A program made the translations under genes and the position numbers. A DNA stretch of 64,000 bases from JBPRGH01 sp051418055 (GTDB lineage Bacteria; Bacteroidota; Bacteroidia; Cytophagales; Cyclobacteriaceae). Below are positions 27,473 to 35,805 of the stretch, piece by piece; position 1 is the stretch's first letter, and every line of letters begins with the position of its first letter. The stretch spans positions 1-64,000 of the forward strand of contig JBPRGH010000137.1 in assembly GCA_051418055.1 (NCBI GenBank). Reading direction: 5' to 3'. Under the pieces are notes generated by a model. It saw only the letters and a program-made list of their open reading frames with translations, did not search any database and had not been told where the DNA came from.

Positions 27473-27725
27473 TATCTTTTGTGGTTTCAGTTAACATCTA
27501 TTTATATTAATAATAGTGCCAATCGCCTTTTTGCTTAATATTAACAATATAATAGGTTTAATATGAGTTATTTATGTGAAATGATATATACAATTTTGTG
27601 GCATTGGGGTAGAAGATTATCCTCGTAGTTACTTAATTATTTTTGATTTAAACAAATAAAATTAAGAATCGCAGGCATTAAAAAATCACAGATAAACTGT
27701 CTGCTTATTCTTTGTCTATCTTTAT
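27473..27725. other. AT-rich spacer upstream of the second BNR gene
   Basis: About 250 bp with no supported gene. I see only scattered AT-rich words and no strong hairpin; the -7 element at its right end belongs to the next gene. Confidence 0.4.
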
Positions 27726-27733
27726 TATATTTG
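27726..27733 (+). promoter_or_regulatory. Bacteroidota -7 element
   Basis: TATATTTG, an exact TAnnTTTG match 22 nt before the ATG at 27756. A TTTG at 27711 is too close to serve as the -33 box. Confidence 0.4.
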
Positions 27734-27755
27734 TTTTTTATTAGTTTTAGGAGAT

Positions 27756-29057
27756 ATGTGGAGAATTGTTATAATTATTTTTTTAATATCCTTTCAGGCG
27801 AAAGCTCAGTTTAAAAATATCATATTAGATGAAGCGGATAGCCTTACCTATCCTCCATCTGAACCAAGCATAGCCATTAACCCGGAAAATCCTAAAAATA
27901 TTGTTGCTGCCGCTATTCTTGATAAGGTTTATGTGACCTTAGACAGCGGGAAGACCTGGACAAAATCACAGATCACTTCACCTTATGGAGTATTTGGTGA
28001 CCCGGTTGTGGTAGCTGACAGGAAAGGCAACTTTTATTATTTTCATCTTTCTGATCCTGCCGGTACAAACTGGCAATCCGAGGAGGTGCTCGACAGGATC
28101 GTTTGTCAAAAATCTGAAGATGGAGGTATTACATGGAACGAAGGTACTTTCATGGGACATAATCCTCCAAAGGATCAGGATAAAGAATGGGCCGTAACGG
28201 ATAAAAAAGGAAATATTTATGTCACCTGGACGCAATTCGATAAATATGGAAGCAAAGATCCTGAACATAAAAGCAATATACTTTTTTCTGTTTCCACCAA
28301 TGGTGGCAAGAAATGGTCTGATCCGGTGCAGATTAATGCCGAATCAGGGAATTGCATAGATGATGATAATACTGTCGAGGGTGCTATGCCCGCTGTTTTA
28401 GATGATGGGAAAGTTTTTGTTACCTGGGCGTACAATAATAAACTCTACCTCGACCGCTCCTATGATGGAGGAAAAATGTGGCTCCGCAATGACCTCGATT
28501 TATTTGAGCAACCTGGTGGATGGAATTTTAATATTCCGGGGCTAAACCGTTGTAATGGTTTTCCAGTATTAGTAGGTGACCGCAGCTCTACACAATTGAA
28601 TGGAAGGATCTATCTCAATTGGTCTGATCAAAGTAAAGGAGCCGATGATACGGATATATGGTTTTCCAGCTCTCATAATGGAGGAGATTCATGGGCAGGT
28701 AAAGTTAGGGTTAATGACGACGGGCCGGGTAATCACCAGTTTTTGAGCTGGATGGCACAGGATTATTATACAGGCATCATCTATATCGTTTATTATGACC
28801 GCAGGAATTATGATGACCTGCGAACAGATGTTTACCTGGCGTTTTCAAAAGATGGTGGACAGTCATTTAAAAATGTGAAAATCAGTGAATCACCATTCAT
28901 TCCTGACGATGAGCATTTTTTCGGAGACTATACTAATATCGCTGCTCATAATGGAGTTATTGTGCCGATATGGACAAGAATGGATAATGGGAAAACCAGC
29001 ATTGTTACTGCTGTTATAAATCAGGCCGAGCTGGATCATGCTGCAAATGGTCAATAG
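27756..29057 (+). CDS. secreted BNR-repeat (sialidase-like fold) protein
   Basis: A 433-residue exported protein with signal peptide MWRIVIIIFLISFQAKAQ and a propeller marked by several Asp-box-like motifs: TLDSGKTWT, SEDGGITWN, STNGGKKWS, SYDGGKMW, SHNGGDSW and SKDGGQSF. The layout fits exo-alpha-sialidase-like BNR proteins, yet the arginine triad of true sialidases is not evident, so a binding role is as likely as catalysis. It is a single gene with its own -7 element, unrelated in operon to ahcY 66 bp downstream. Confidence 0.8.
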   Translation: MWRIVIIIFLISFQAKAQFKNIILDEADSLTYPPSEPSIAINPENPKNIVAAAILDKVYVTLDSGKTWTKSQITSPYGVFGDPVVVADRKGNFYYFHLSDPAGTNWQSEEVLDRIVCQKSEDGGITWNEGTFMGHNPPKDQDKEWAVTDKKGNIYVTWTQFDKYGSKDPEHKSNILFSVSTNGGKKWSDPVQINAESGNCIDDDNTVEGAMPAVLDDGKVFVTWAYNNKLYLDRSYDGGKMWLRNDLDLFEQPGGWNFNIPGLNRCNGFPVLVGDRSSTQLNGRIYLNWSDQSKGADDTDIWFSSSHNGGDSWAGKVRVNDDGPGNHQFLSWMAQDYYTGIIYIVYYDRRNYDDLRTDVYLAFSKDGGQSFKNVKISESPFIPDDEHFFGDYTNIAAHNGVIVPIWTRMDNGKTSIVTAVINQAELDHAANGQ

Positions 29058-29086
29058 GCAGACTATCTTTTTTAAAACGAATTCCA

Positions 29087-29094
29087 TAACTTTG
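29087..29094 (+). promoter_or_regulatory. Bacteroidota -7 element for ahcY
   Basis: TAACTTTG, exact TAnnTTTG match, 29 nt before the ahcY ATG. The region around 29064-29070 is T-rich but lacks a perfect TTTG. Confidence 0.5.
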
Positions 29095-29123
29095 CGTTAT
29101 TATTTTTGAAATAATCCATTGTT

Positions 29124-30428
29124 ATGATAAAAGAAGAAAAACTACCTTACAAAGTAAAAGACATTTCACTAGCAGAGTGGGGAAGAAAAGAAATTGAGCT
29201 TGCTGAAGCAGAAATGCCCGGCTTAATGGCGCTAAGAGAAGAATATGGCGCTAAAAAGCCTCTTAAAGGGGCAAGAATTGCAGGTTGTTTGCATATGACT
29301 ATCCAAACTGCAGTTTTGATAGAAACTCTTATTGATCTGGGAGCCGAGGTTACATGGTCGTCATGTAATATCTTCTCAACTCAGGACCAGGCTGCTGCTG
29401 CAATAGCAAAAGCCGGTATTCCGGTATATGCCTGGAAAGGTATGACTGATGAGGAATTCGACTGGTGTATTGAGCAGACATTATTTTTCCCTGATGGAAA
29501 GCCATTGAATATGATCCTTGATGATGGTGGGGATCTTACAAACATGGTGTTTGATAAGTACCCTGAGCTGGCAAAAGGTATAAAAGGCCTTTCTGAGGAA
29601 ACGACAACTGGTGTTCACAGGCTTATTGAGCGTGAGAAAAAAGGAACGCTTGTAATGCCTGCGATTAATGTTAACGATTCTGTTACCAAATCGAAGTTCG
29701 ATAATAAATACGGCTGTAAAGAATCACTGGTAGATGCTATTCGTCGTGCTACGGATGTTATGATGGCTGGTAAAGTAGCTGTTGTAGCTGGTTATGGTGA
29801 TGTTGGTAAAGGATCTGCAGCTTCATTAAGAGGAGCCGGTGCACGTGTTATAGTTACTGAGATTGATCCTATCTGTGCGCTTCAGGCTGCTATGGATGGT
29901 TTTGAGGTAAAGAGAATGGATGATGCGGTTTCCGAAGCTGATATTGTAGTAACAGCAACAGGTAATAAAGACATCGTTAAAGGACGTCATTATGAGCTGA
30001 TGAAAGACAAAACCATCGTTTGTAATATTGGCCACTTCGATAATGAAATTGATGTTAAGTATCTGAAGGATAATGCTGAGCATGATAATATTAAGCCTCA
30101 GGTCGACAGGTTCCGTTTGAAGAATGGCAACGATATTATACTTTTGGCTGAAGGACGTTTAGTGAATCTTGGATGTGCGACAGGTCACCCTTCATTTGTA
30201 ATGTCTAATTCATTTACAAATCAGACGCTTGCGCAGATAGAGCTTTGGAATAATACTGACCAGTATGAAAACAAAGTTTACATGCTTCCTAAGCACCTGG
30301 ATGAGAAAGTTGCTATGCTGCATCTTAAGAAAATTGGTGTTGAGCTTGAGGAGTTATCTCAGGAGCAGGCTGATTATATCGGAGTAGAGGTGAAAGGGCC
30401 ATTCAAGCCTGAGTATTACAGGTATTAA
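29124..30428 (+). CDS. ahcY: adenosylhomocysteinase
   Basis: NAD-dependent enzyme splitting S-adenosylhomocysteine into adenosine and homocysteine, closing the methylation cycle in the cytoplasm. The 434 residues include the substrate region LHMTIQTAVLIETL, CNIFSTQDQAAAAI, the catalytic Lys/Asp segment INVNDSVTKSKFDN, the NAD loop GYGDVGKGSAASLRGAGARV, and the C-terminal KPEYYRY. The length is the short bacterial type. Monocistronic, with its own -7 element and tandem terminator hairpins. Confidence 0.97.
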   Translation: MIKEEKLPYKVKDISLAEWGRKEIELAEAEMPGLMALREEYGAKKPLKGARIAGCLHMTIQTAVLIETLIDLGAEVTWSSCNIFSTQDQAAAAIAKAGIPVYAWKGMTDEEFDWCIEQTLFFPDGKPLNMILDDGGDLTNMVFDKYPELAKGIKGLSEETTTGVHRLIEREKKGTLVMPAINVNDSVTKSKFDNKYGCKESLVDAIRRATDVMMAGKVAVVAGYGDVGKGSAASLRGAGARVIVTEIDPICALQAAMDGFEVKRMDDAVSEADIVVTATGNKDIVKGRHYELMKDKTIVCNIGHFDNEIDVKYLKDNAEHDNIKPQVDRFRLKNGNDIILLAEGRLVNLGCATGHPSFVMSNSFTNQTLAQIELWNNTDQYENKVYMLPKHLDEKVAMLHLKKIGVELEELSQEQADYIGVEVKGPFKPEYYRY

Positions 30429-30447
30429 TTTCCTAAAAACTAAAAAG

Positions 30448-30510
30448 AGGCTTTCTCAAAAGCCTTAAGAAAATAAAGGCTGGCGAAAAAATCGTCAGCC
30501 TTTTTTGTTT
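30448..30510 (+). terminator. tandem terminator hairpins after ahcY
   Basis: Two stems in a row. First AGGCTTT (30448-30454) with AAAGCCT (30459-30465). Then AAAGGCTGGCG (30475-30485) with CGTCAGCCTTT (30493-30503) plus T run. The second is a strong intrinsic terminator; the first may be an attenuated copy. Confidence 0.85.
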
Positions 30511-30581
30511 TCTGAAGATAATTATTTTAAGCTTTAAAAAAATAGATCCATCTGTTTCTCATAATTATTGGGATATAATAA

Positions 30582-30725
30582 TCATATTTCAAGAGATGCT
30601 GAAAAATTAACTGACCTTATAATTCCTTTTTCATTTCTTTCGATAATTCCGGCAAGTTCTTCATTTTGGGAGTAACATAAAATGCAAAGAGGATAAAGTA
30701 AGGATATAATCAAAAGATGTTTCAT
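30582..30725 (-). pseudogene. short exported product, probably a truncated gene
   Basis: From ATG at 30725 there is a convincing signal peptide (MKHLLIISLLYPLCILCYSQ) but only 27 further residues before a TGA. A longer frame to 30782 just adds upstream junk. A signal peptide on so short a body suggests the 5' remnant of a larger secreted protein; a true small secreted peptide cannot be excluded. It begins 25 nt after the restored end of the broken lipoprotein gene upstream, so the two probably formed one operon. Confidence 0.45.
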
Positions 30726-30750
30726 GGTTATAATAGTTGAAAATAGAATG

Positions 30751-31155
30751 TTAATCAATTTTTTTATGAACAGAAAAATCATTTAAACCCCATCCCGTAA
30801 ATTCCATTATTAAAGTCACAGGATCTTCAAAAGTATAATAATAGGAATAGTAAACGGTATCGACGCCATCTCAATGGACAGCATAATAATAATTGATGAG
30901 TGTGGAGTCGTTAAGACTATAATCTCCATAAGTATATTCTTCACTATCATAATCAAAATATCGATACGTAGTGTCATTCAAATATTCAGTATATCCCTGA
31001 ATTTCTATGTCATGAAGATTATTCATAGAACTACCTATTTTTGTTGTTTCCCACTTACCTAGCAGGGCTTCCTGAGGGTTAAAAGTTATTTCTTCCTCTT
31101 TATTACAGGAGGATATCAATAATAAAGGAATAATGAACGTATAGACTTTTATCAT
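30751..31155 (-). pseudogene. lipoprotein gene interrupted by an in-frame TGA
   Basis: Residues 1-94 form a lipoprotein: lipobox LLISSC (about residue 17), then a lipocalin-like LLGKWETTKIG motif and strand-rich Tyr/Asp segments. A TGA at 30871-30873 stops it. The same frame then stays open for 39 codons (DGVDTVYYSYYYTFEDPVT onward) with the same Tyr/Asp-rich beta character, to TAA at 30751-30753. Reading through gives a natural 134-residue protein, so this looks like a single nonsense mutation. A sequencing error is the alternative. Confidence 0.6.
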
Positions 31156-31617
31156 TTTTTTTATAATTTTAGATTCTCAATTGTTAAAGGAAATATTCAC
31201 TAACTGTACAACATCCAGTATATATTAATATAGTAACATTTACTTGATTAAAAATAAGAAAATTAATTAATTTCCGATAACAAATAGACATATTCCAAAT
31301 ATCTTGTCATTCCCTTTATATACATGATAAAAAACTACCTATGTTTTTGGCCTATAAAATTATTTTTTGTGACAGAGATAATTCTAAATCTAAAAGTCAA
31401 TCTCTGATTTGATGAGTTTAAAAAAGATTAATAAGGAGTTATAAAAAAATATTATAGCAGGTGATGGTGATTACAGCGAAAAGAACTATTCATTTATTGA
31501 TCAAAAATTAGCTCAATATAGTGGTTGGATCTAAATAGAACTACAAAGGAAGGTTATCTTCTCTAAAAAATTAAAAGCTGTCCCAAGGTCTTTTTAGTTG
31601 TTTCTCCTTTGAATTTA
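31156..31617. other. 460-bp gene-free, AT-rich stretch with a possible coding relic
   Basis: No supportable gene. A 29-codon open stretch at 31445-31534 on the plus strand (GDGDYSEKNYSFIDQKLAQY region) has protein-like composition but no start and follows a stop, so it may be a relic. An inverted repeat CAGAGAT / ATCTCTG lies at 31373-31379 and 31400-31406. The right end (31576-31600) resembles a decayed terminator arm. Confidence 0.4.
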
Positions 31618-32130
31618 TTAATAAGAATACTTTATGCTTTTGAATAGAGGCCTTAATATCACCCGATCGAAATATATAAGTGCTAAAAACAAGATCCCAA
31701 AATAAAAAGTATTCAGGAATATTTCTGATGATGGAAGATTTAATCCGGGTAAAGTAACATTAACTTTTTCACCAACAGGCATATTCAGCTGCTCATTAAC
31801 AGGTGAAATATCCGGAACAGAAAATTGCGGGGCATATATCACACCTAAAGCAATACATATTATTATGCCTATAAAAACCAGAAGTGATCTCAGGTCAATG
31901 GTTTTAGGCTTTGGCTCATGAAGCCTGCTCATGACCCTGTCGGTAAATTTTTCTGAGGGCAATGCAGGTTCAATATGATGAAGGGCTGCATCCAATTCTT
32001 TAAGCGTGGTATAATATAAGCTTAAATATTCGTCACCTTTAATCTGACGCTTAATATCCTCAGCTTCACTTACTGATAATTTATTATCAATAAGATCCTG
32101 TACTTTATCTTCTAATTGTTCCCTTGTCAT
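31618..32130 (-). CDS. anti-sigma factor-like membrane protein
   Basis: A 170-residue protein with a helical N-terminal domain resembling anti-sigma domains (LIDNKLSVSEAEDIKRQI, about residues 13-55). Two membrane segments follow (about 82-100 and 137-156) with a periplasmic loop between. It starts 3 bp after the ECF sigma gene, the classic arrangement for a membrane anti-sigma factor holding its sigma until a signal arrives. The anti-sigma role is inferred from position and shape; no zinc HxxxCxxC motif is present. Confidence 0.7.
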   Translation of the reverse strand: MTREQLEDKVQDLIDNKLSVSEAEDIKRQIKGDEYLSLYYTTLKELDAALHHIEPALPSEKFTDRVMSRLHEPKPKTIDLRSLLVFIGIIICIALGVIYAPQFSVPDISPVNEQLNMPVGEKVNVTLPGLNLPSSEIFLNTFYFGILFLALIYFDRVILRPLFKSIKYSY

Positions 32131-32133
32131 AAC

Positions 32134-32691
32134 TTATAGTGTTAGGGCCTCCTGTTTTAATAAAACCTGCAATTCTTCTGCCAGTTTTTTACGTGCGCGG
32201 TGAAGCTTTACCTTCACTGCATTGCTTTTCATTCCAGTAATATCGGCTATTTCATCTAAAGATAATTCCTTGAGATAAAACAAAGTTATTACCGTTTTGT
32301 CTGCCGGCGGTAACTTCTCCAACGCCCTGGCAATAAATATTTTTCTGTCCTGGTGCTCGGAACTTACATTCTCATCTGCAGCATGCGTATATTTTACTAT
32401 TTCTATACTTTCTTTTTTAATCTTACCTTTTCTTTTATAAGAGATAGCAGTATTAAAAACTATACGATACAACCAGGTGCTGAATTTAGCCTCCCGGTTA
32501 AATTTATTTAAATTTTGATATGCTTTAATAAAGGCATCCTGGGCTACCTCTTCAGCTTCTTCCTCTATTTCTACTACTTTTAAGGCAATAGTATAGGCAT
32601 AGCTTTTATGCTTATTTACTAAAACAGCATATGCTTCCTCATCCCCGGAAAGAACCCGATCAATTATTTTATTATCATCAATTTGATGCAC
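32134..32691 (-). CDS. ECF-type RNA polymerase sigma factor
   Basis: A 185-residue sigma-70 family protein with region 2 (about residues 20-90: LVNKHKSYAYTIALKVV, AEEVAQDAFIKAYQNL, FSTWLYRIVFNTAISYKRK) and region 4 (about 125-175: LPPADKTVITLFYLKELSLDEIAD, VKVKLHRARKKL). It should direct a small regulon, likely controlled by the membrane protein encoded 3 bp downstream. A near match to the -7 element lies upstream (TAACTTGG). Inducing stress unknown. Confidence 0.92.
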   Translation of the reverse strand: MHQIDDNKIIDRVLSGDEEAYAVLVNKHKSYAYTIALKVVEIEEEAEEVAQDAFIKAYQNLNKFNREAKFSTWLYRIVFNTAISYKRKGKIKKESIEIVKYTHAADENVSSEHQDRKIFIARALEKLPPADKTVITLFYLKELSLDEIADITGMKSNAVKVKLHRARKKLAEELQVLLKQEALTL

Positions 32692-32777
32692 GACCCTATG
32701 ACGCAGCTAAATGGTTCCAAGTTACAGGGAAGGAAGGATATTTCATAATTATTTATTTAACAAGTGCTGACATTGAT

Positions 32778-32833
32778 TTTGCCACCAAGGCACGAAGGCA
32801 CAAAGAAGTAAAAAAATTGGGACCTTGGTGCCA
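32778..32833. repeat. octamer-type intergenic repeat with hairpin arms
   Basis: Units GCCACCAAG, GCACGAAG, GCACAAAG run in tandem from 32781. The first part pairs with the sequence ending at 32833 (CACCAAGG at 32783-32790 against CCTTGGTG at 32823-32830). A related copy lies at 53284-53341, sharing TTGCCAC(C/G)AAGGC. Confidence 0.65.
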
Positions 32834-32877
32834 AGTAACATTAACTGGATCAGAAAAAAATAATAATGAGTTGTAAC

Positions 32878-32905
32878 CTGCTTTAAAATCCCTGCGTCAA
32901 AGCAG
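32878..32905. promoter_or_regulatory. inverted repeat upstream of the DUF6249 gene
   Basis: CTGCTTT (32878-32884) and AAAGCAG (32899-32905) form a perfect 7-bp inverted repeat with a 14-nt spacer, 20 nt before the ATG at 32925. It could be an operator or a leader hairpin; no T run follows, so it is not a terminator. Confidence 0.35.
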
Positions 32906-32924
32906 CAGATAAACATAAAAAATT

Positions 32925-33278
32925 ATGCAACCAGTAGAAATCATAGGAGTCTTTATTCCAATAATAGCAATTATAGGTGTCGTGATAATGATCATCTATT
33001 TAAGAAGATATGAAAACCAGGAGCGAATGGCAATGATCGATAAGGGGCTAAGTCCTGACGATTTTAAAAAGTCAAAAGAACAGGGATTTGGCACATTAAA
33101 GTTTGCCCTGCTTTTGATGGGTATAGGATTAGGTTTTTTGATGGGTAATATTCTTGGTTCTTATACTGATATGAGAGATAATATAGCTTATTTTTCAATG
33201 TTATTCCTTTTTGGTGGGATAGGTTTGATTATTGCCTATGTCATACAAAGGAAGCAAACGGATAAAGAGATTGGTTAA
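32925..33278 (+). CDS. DUF6249-type membrane protein
   Basis: A 117-residue protein with three membrane segments (about residues 6-26, 58-76, 84-108) and a conserved cytoplasmic motif YLRRYENQERMAMIDKGLSPDD after the first. This matches the DUF6249 family, usually located near ECF sigma/anti-sigma genes in Bacteroidota. Here it is divergent from such a pair, which suggests membership of the same regulon. Function unknown. Its TAA overlaps the stop of the convergent transporter gene. Confidence 0.75.
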   Translation: MQPVEIIGVFIPIIAIIGVVIMIIYLRRYENQERMAMIDKGLSPDDFKKSKEQGFGTLKFALLLMGIGLGFLMGNILGSYTDMRDNIAYFSMLFLFGGIGLIIAYVIQRKQTDKEIG

Positions 33279-34729
33279 AACAACCATTTCACTAAAGTAA
33301 GTGCAACTAATAATATTACACCTATGGAGATGATGTTGAGCAGGATCCCTGCCCGCATCATCTCCTTCATTTTTATATGTCCACTGGAAAATACAATGGC
33401 ATTTGGAGGCGTTGAAATTGGCATCGTAAAAGCACAGCTTGAAGCTAAAGTAATAGGTATTGCCAGCAATAAAGGTTCTATTCCAAGGCCATTCCCTATA
33501 CCAATTACAACCGGGACCATAATTGTTGCCAGAGCTACATTGCTCATCAGCTCAGTCATGAATATTACTATTGCAGTTAATAATAAAATAATAACCCAGA
33601 TATCTACTCCTTTATAAGCAGCTACGGCATCACCGATCATCTGGATTATCTCTGCTTTTTCCATCGCCTGGGCAAGCGACATCCCGCCACCAAAAAGTAT
33701 CAGGATGCCCCAGGGAAGCTTTTCGGTATCTTTCCAGTTAAGGATAAATTTTCTCTTCGGAGCATTAAGCGGTGTAACAAACATTAAAATACCACCGCCC
33801 ATGGCAATAATTGTGTCATTTAATACAGGAGAGGGTAAAAGATCATTTATTTGAGCGCGAAAGATCCACCCGAAAGCAGTGAGTAAAAAAATAGTTAGAA
33901 CAGCTTTTTCACCTTTTGATAATTTCCCGATATCCCGGAGCTTTTCTTCAATTAATGCGCCTGCCTCTTTTATTTCACCTAATTTTTGGTAGGGAAACAT
34001 AAGCCTAAGGATATAGAAGCTGATGATCAATAGTACTACGACCAGAGGTATTCCCATTATCAACCAGGTGCTGAATGCCAGCTGCCTTTCCATCAGGCTG
34101 TTTACAAATCCCACCAGCACCACGTTTGGCGGAGTTCCTATGATAGTGGCCATTCCTCCAATGTTGGCACTGTAGGCGATGCTCAGCATCAGGCAAATGG
34201 CAAAAGCTTTTTCCGGCTTGCTAAGCTTTTTGTCTGCAAATAATAATTTCACGACAGAGATGGCGATAGGCAGCATCATTAATGCTGTGGCAGTATTGCT
34301 GATCCACATACTTAATCCTGCCGTGGCAATCATAAAGCCGGCAATTATTCCGCCCGGATTGGTGCCGGTAAACTTTATTAGATTAAGTGCTATTCTGAGA
34401 TGTAAATTATGCTTTTCAAGTCCTAAGGCTATTAGAAATCCACCCAAAAAAAGGAAAATGATCGAACTTGCATATGGTGCGGTAGCTTCTCCAACAGAAA
34501 AGATCTCGACTACAGGAAAAAGTATAATTGGTAAAAGAGCGGTAACAGGGATAGGTGCTGCTTCTGTTACCCACCAGCACACCATCCAGCTTGCTACGGC
34601 AATTACTTTCCATGCCTCAGGTGTTAAAACCTCAAAAGGAAAGAGAAGAAAAAATAAAAAAAGGACTGGCCCCAATATAAAACCTATCCATTTGGAGGAG
34701 CCGAATAGATTATTGTACTTTCCACTCAT
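33275..34729 (-). CDS. DASS (SLC13) family sodium:anion symporter
   Basis: A 484-residue polytopic inner-membrane transporter of the divalent anion:sodium symporter family, likely importing dicarboxylates, sulfate or phosphate. About eleven hydrophobic segments are visible. The two SNT-type helix-break motifs that bind sodium and substrate are present as SNTATALMMLP (first half) and ELMSNVALATIMVP (second half). ATG at 34729 is preferred to TTG at 34744. An exact minus-strand TATTTTTG lies about 38 nt upstream. Substrate cannot be read from sequence. Confidence 0.9.
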   Translation of the reverse strand: MSGKYNNLFGSSKWIGFILGPVLFLFFLLFPFEVLTPEAWKVIAVASWMVCWWVTEAAPIPVTALLPIILFPVVEIFSVGEATAPYASSIIFLFLGGFLIALGLEKHNLHLRIALNLIKFTGTNPGGIIAGFMIATAGLSMWISNTATALMMLPIAISVVKLLFADKKLSKPEKAFAICLMLSIAYSANIGGMATIIGTPPNVVLVGFVNSLMERQLAFSTWLIMGIPLVVVLLIISFYILRLMFPYQKLGEIKEAGALIEEKLRDIGKLSKGEKAVLTIFLLTAFGWIFRAQINDLLPSPVLNDTIIAMGGGILMFVTPLNAPKRKFILNWKDTEKLPWGILILFGGGMSLAQAMEKAEIIQMIGDAVAAYKGVDIWVIILLLTAIVIFMTELMSNVALATIMVPVVIGIGNGLGIEPLLLAIPITLASSCAFTMPISTPPNAIVFSSGHIKMKEMMRAGILLNIISIGVILLVALTLVKWLF

Positions 34730-34766
34730 ATGATCTACTAGCAATTACTATATCATTCAAAAATGT

Positions 34767-34774
34767 CAAAAATA
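34767..34774 (-). promoter_or_regulatory. Bacteroidota -7 element for the DASS transporter
   Basis: Minus-strand TATTTTTG, exact TAnnTTTG match, about 38 nt upstream of the ATG at 34729. Confidence 0.4.
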
Positions 34775-34849
34775 TTTTTGTCTGAGGTTATTTAAAAGCT
34801 TTAGTTAACCACGGGTGGAAAATAAGACAGAACTTTGACACGCACTAAA

Positions 34850-35099
34850 ATGTTTTATACAACACTATTCAAAATTAACCATTGGTCGGAAAGTGATTGA
34901 AAAAGCTAAAAAATATGCTAAAAACAAGTGGCGTAGTTTATCAGATACTGTAGGTAATTATCTTAAAATCATTTCACAAAAAAGCGAACCTGAAATAGAA
35001 AAAACATCAGTTACTGAATCTTTGCGTGGGTCATTTAAAGCACCAGAAGATTTTAATTATAAAAAAGAATTAGCCAGAGCATTATCTGAAAAACATTAA
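34850..35099 (+). pseudogene. orphan antitoxin-like gene (DUF6364 type) with +1 frameshift
   Basis: From GTG at 34893 the frame encodes 68 residues (IEKAKKYAKNKWRSLSDTV, then VGNYLKII, ending FKAPEDFNYKKELARALSEK H). This matches the ribbon-helix-helix DUF6364 antitoxins that precede PIN-domain toxins. The frame is open upstream with KLTIGRK, the expected beta strand, but has no start. An ATG at 34850 begins MFYTTLFK in another frame. Removing one A from the run at 34871-34874 joins them into a normal full-length antitoxin. No toxin gene follows. Either a frameshifted relic or a protein truncated to a GTG start. Confidence 0.6.
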
Positions 35100-35100
35100 C

Positions 35101-35712
35101 TCACTTCAATAACTCTTCTGGATTCCGCAGCTCCTCCTCAGTAATATTCTCCTGTCGTCCGCGCCACATCTTCTCACCAAAAGGTTCATTTGAAATATCC
35201 CAGTATAATTCAATTGTTACACTATCGGGATCAGGAAAGTACAGGGAAAGGCTCACCTGATTATCCATTATAACATAGGGGATTTCTGATGCTTTTATAT
35301 CCTCATAATAATTTATCAGGGTTTCATGATCCCTGACTTCAAAAGCTAGCTGCTGGAGCTGACGTATATCTATGGGTAAAAATTCTTCCTTTCTGGCCTC
35401 CAGCAACACCAATTCATGGTGATTGTCAGATCCGCTCATGAAGATCCTTTGTTCACCCTCATATACTACCTCTTCAGTTGTCCTTAGTCCTATTCTGTTC
35501 TCATAAAATTGCTGTGACCTTTCAAGGTCACTTACCATCATCACAATATGCCCAGGCATTATTTTAGGTTCCTGATTTTGTTCATTGATCAGAGTTGTCT
35601 CTACAGGTTCAGGCCCTTCAGAAGGTTGATTTTCCTGATCTGCAGTTTGAGTATTATCACATGAGGTAAAAAATAAAAGGAAAAGGGAAAAGTGTATGTA
35701 AACAGTTTTCAT
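35101..35712 (-). CDS. VOC-domain (glyoxalase-like) lipoprotein
   Basis: A 203-residue protein with a lipobox (LLFFTSC, Cys18), an acidic linker of about 40 residues, and one VOC domain (about residues 52-170). Visible motifs: GHIVMMVSDLERSQQFYENRIGLR, HELVLLEARKE, LQQLAFEVRDHETLINYYEDI and YFPDPDSVTIELYWD. The metal-site positions His (GHIV) and Glu (IELYW) are kept. VOC proteins include dioxygenases, lyases and resistance proteins; export to the envelope is unusual for them. Specific role unknown. Confidence 0.85.
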   Translation of the reverse strand: MKTVYIHFSLFLLFFTSCDNTQTADQENQPSEGPEPVETTLINEQNQEPKIMPGHIVMMVSDLERSQQFYENRIGLRTTEEVVYEGEQRIFMSGSDNHHELVLLEARKEEFLPIDIRQLQQLAFEVRDHETLINYYEDIKASEIPYVIMDNQVSLSLYFPDPDSVTIELYWDISNEPFGEKMWRGRQENITEEELRNPEELLK

Positions 35713-35805
35713 AGCAATGATCTTTATTAATTAACTGATGAAAAATGATAGGGTTTATTTTCAAGAATACTTTGCGCAAAATAAATTCCAATCATCAGAA
35801 GTTAT

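Noticed and set aside
29058..29123. SAH or SAM riboswitch ahead of ahcY
   Set aside because: The 66-bp gap holds a promoter element and leaves a leader of about 20 nt, too short for a known riboswitch; no fitting stems were seen.
32631..32876. 81-codon plus-strand ORF
   Set aside because: Begins antisense inside the ECF sigma gene and passes through the GCACnAAG repeat; the repeat, not a gene, explains the sequence.
34179..34733. 184-codon open frame on the plus strand
   Set aside because: Antisense to the DASS transporter gene; Ile/Ala/Pro-rich translation mirrors membrane codons.
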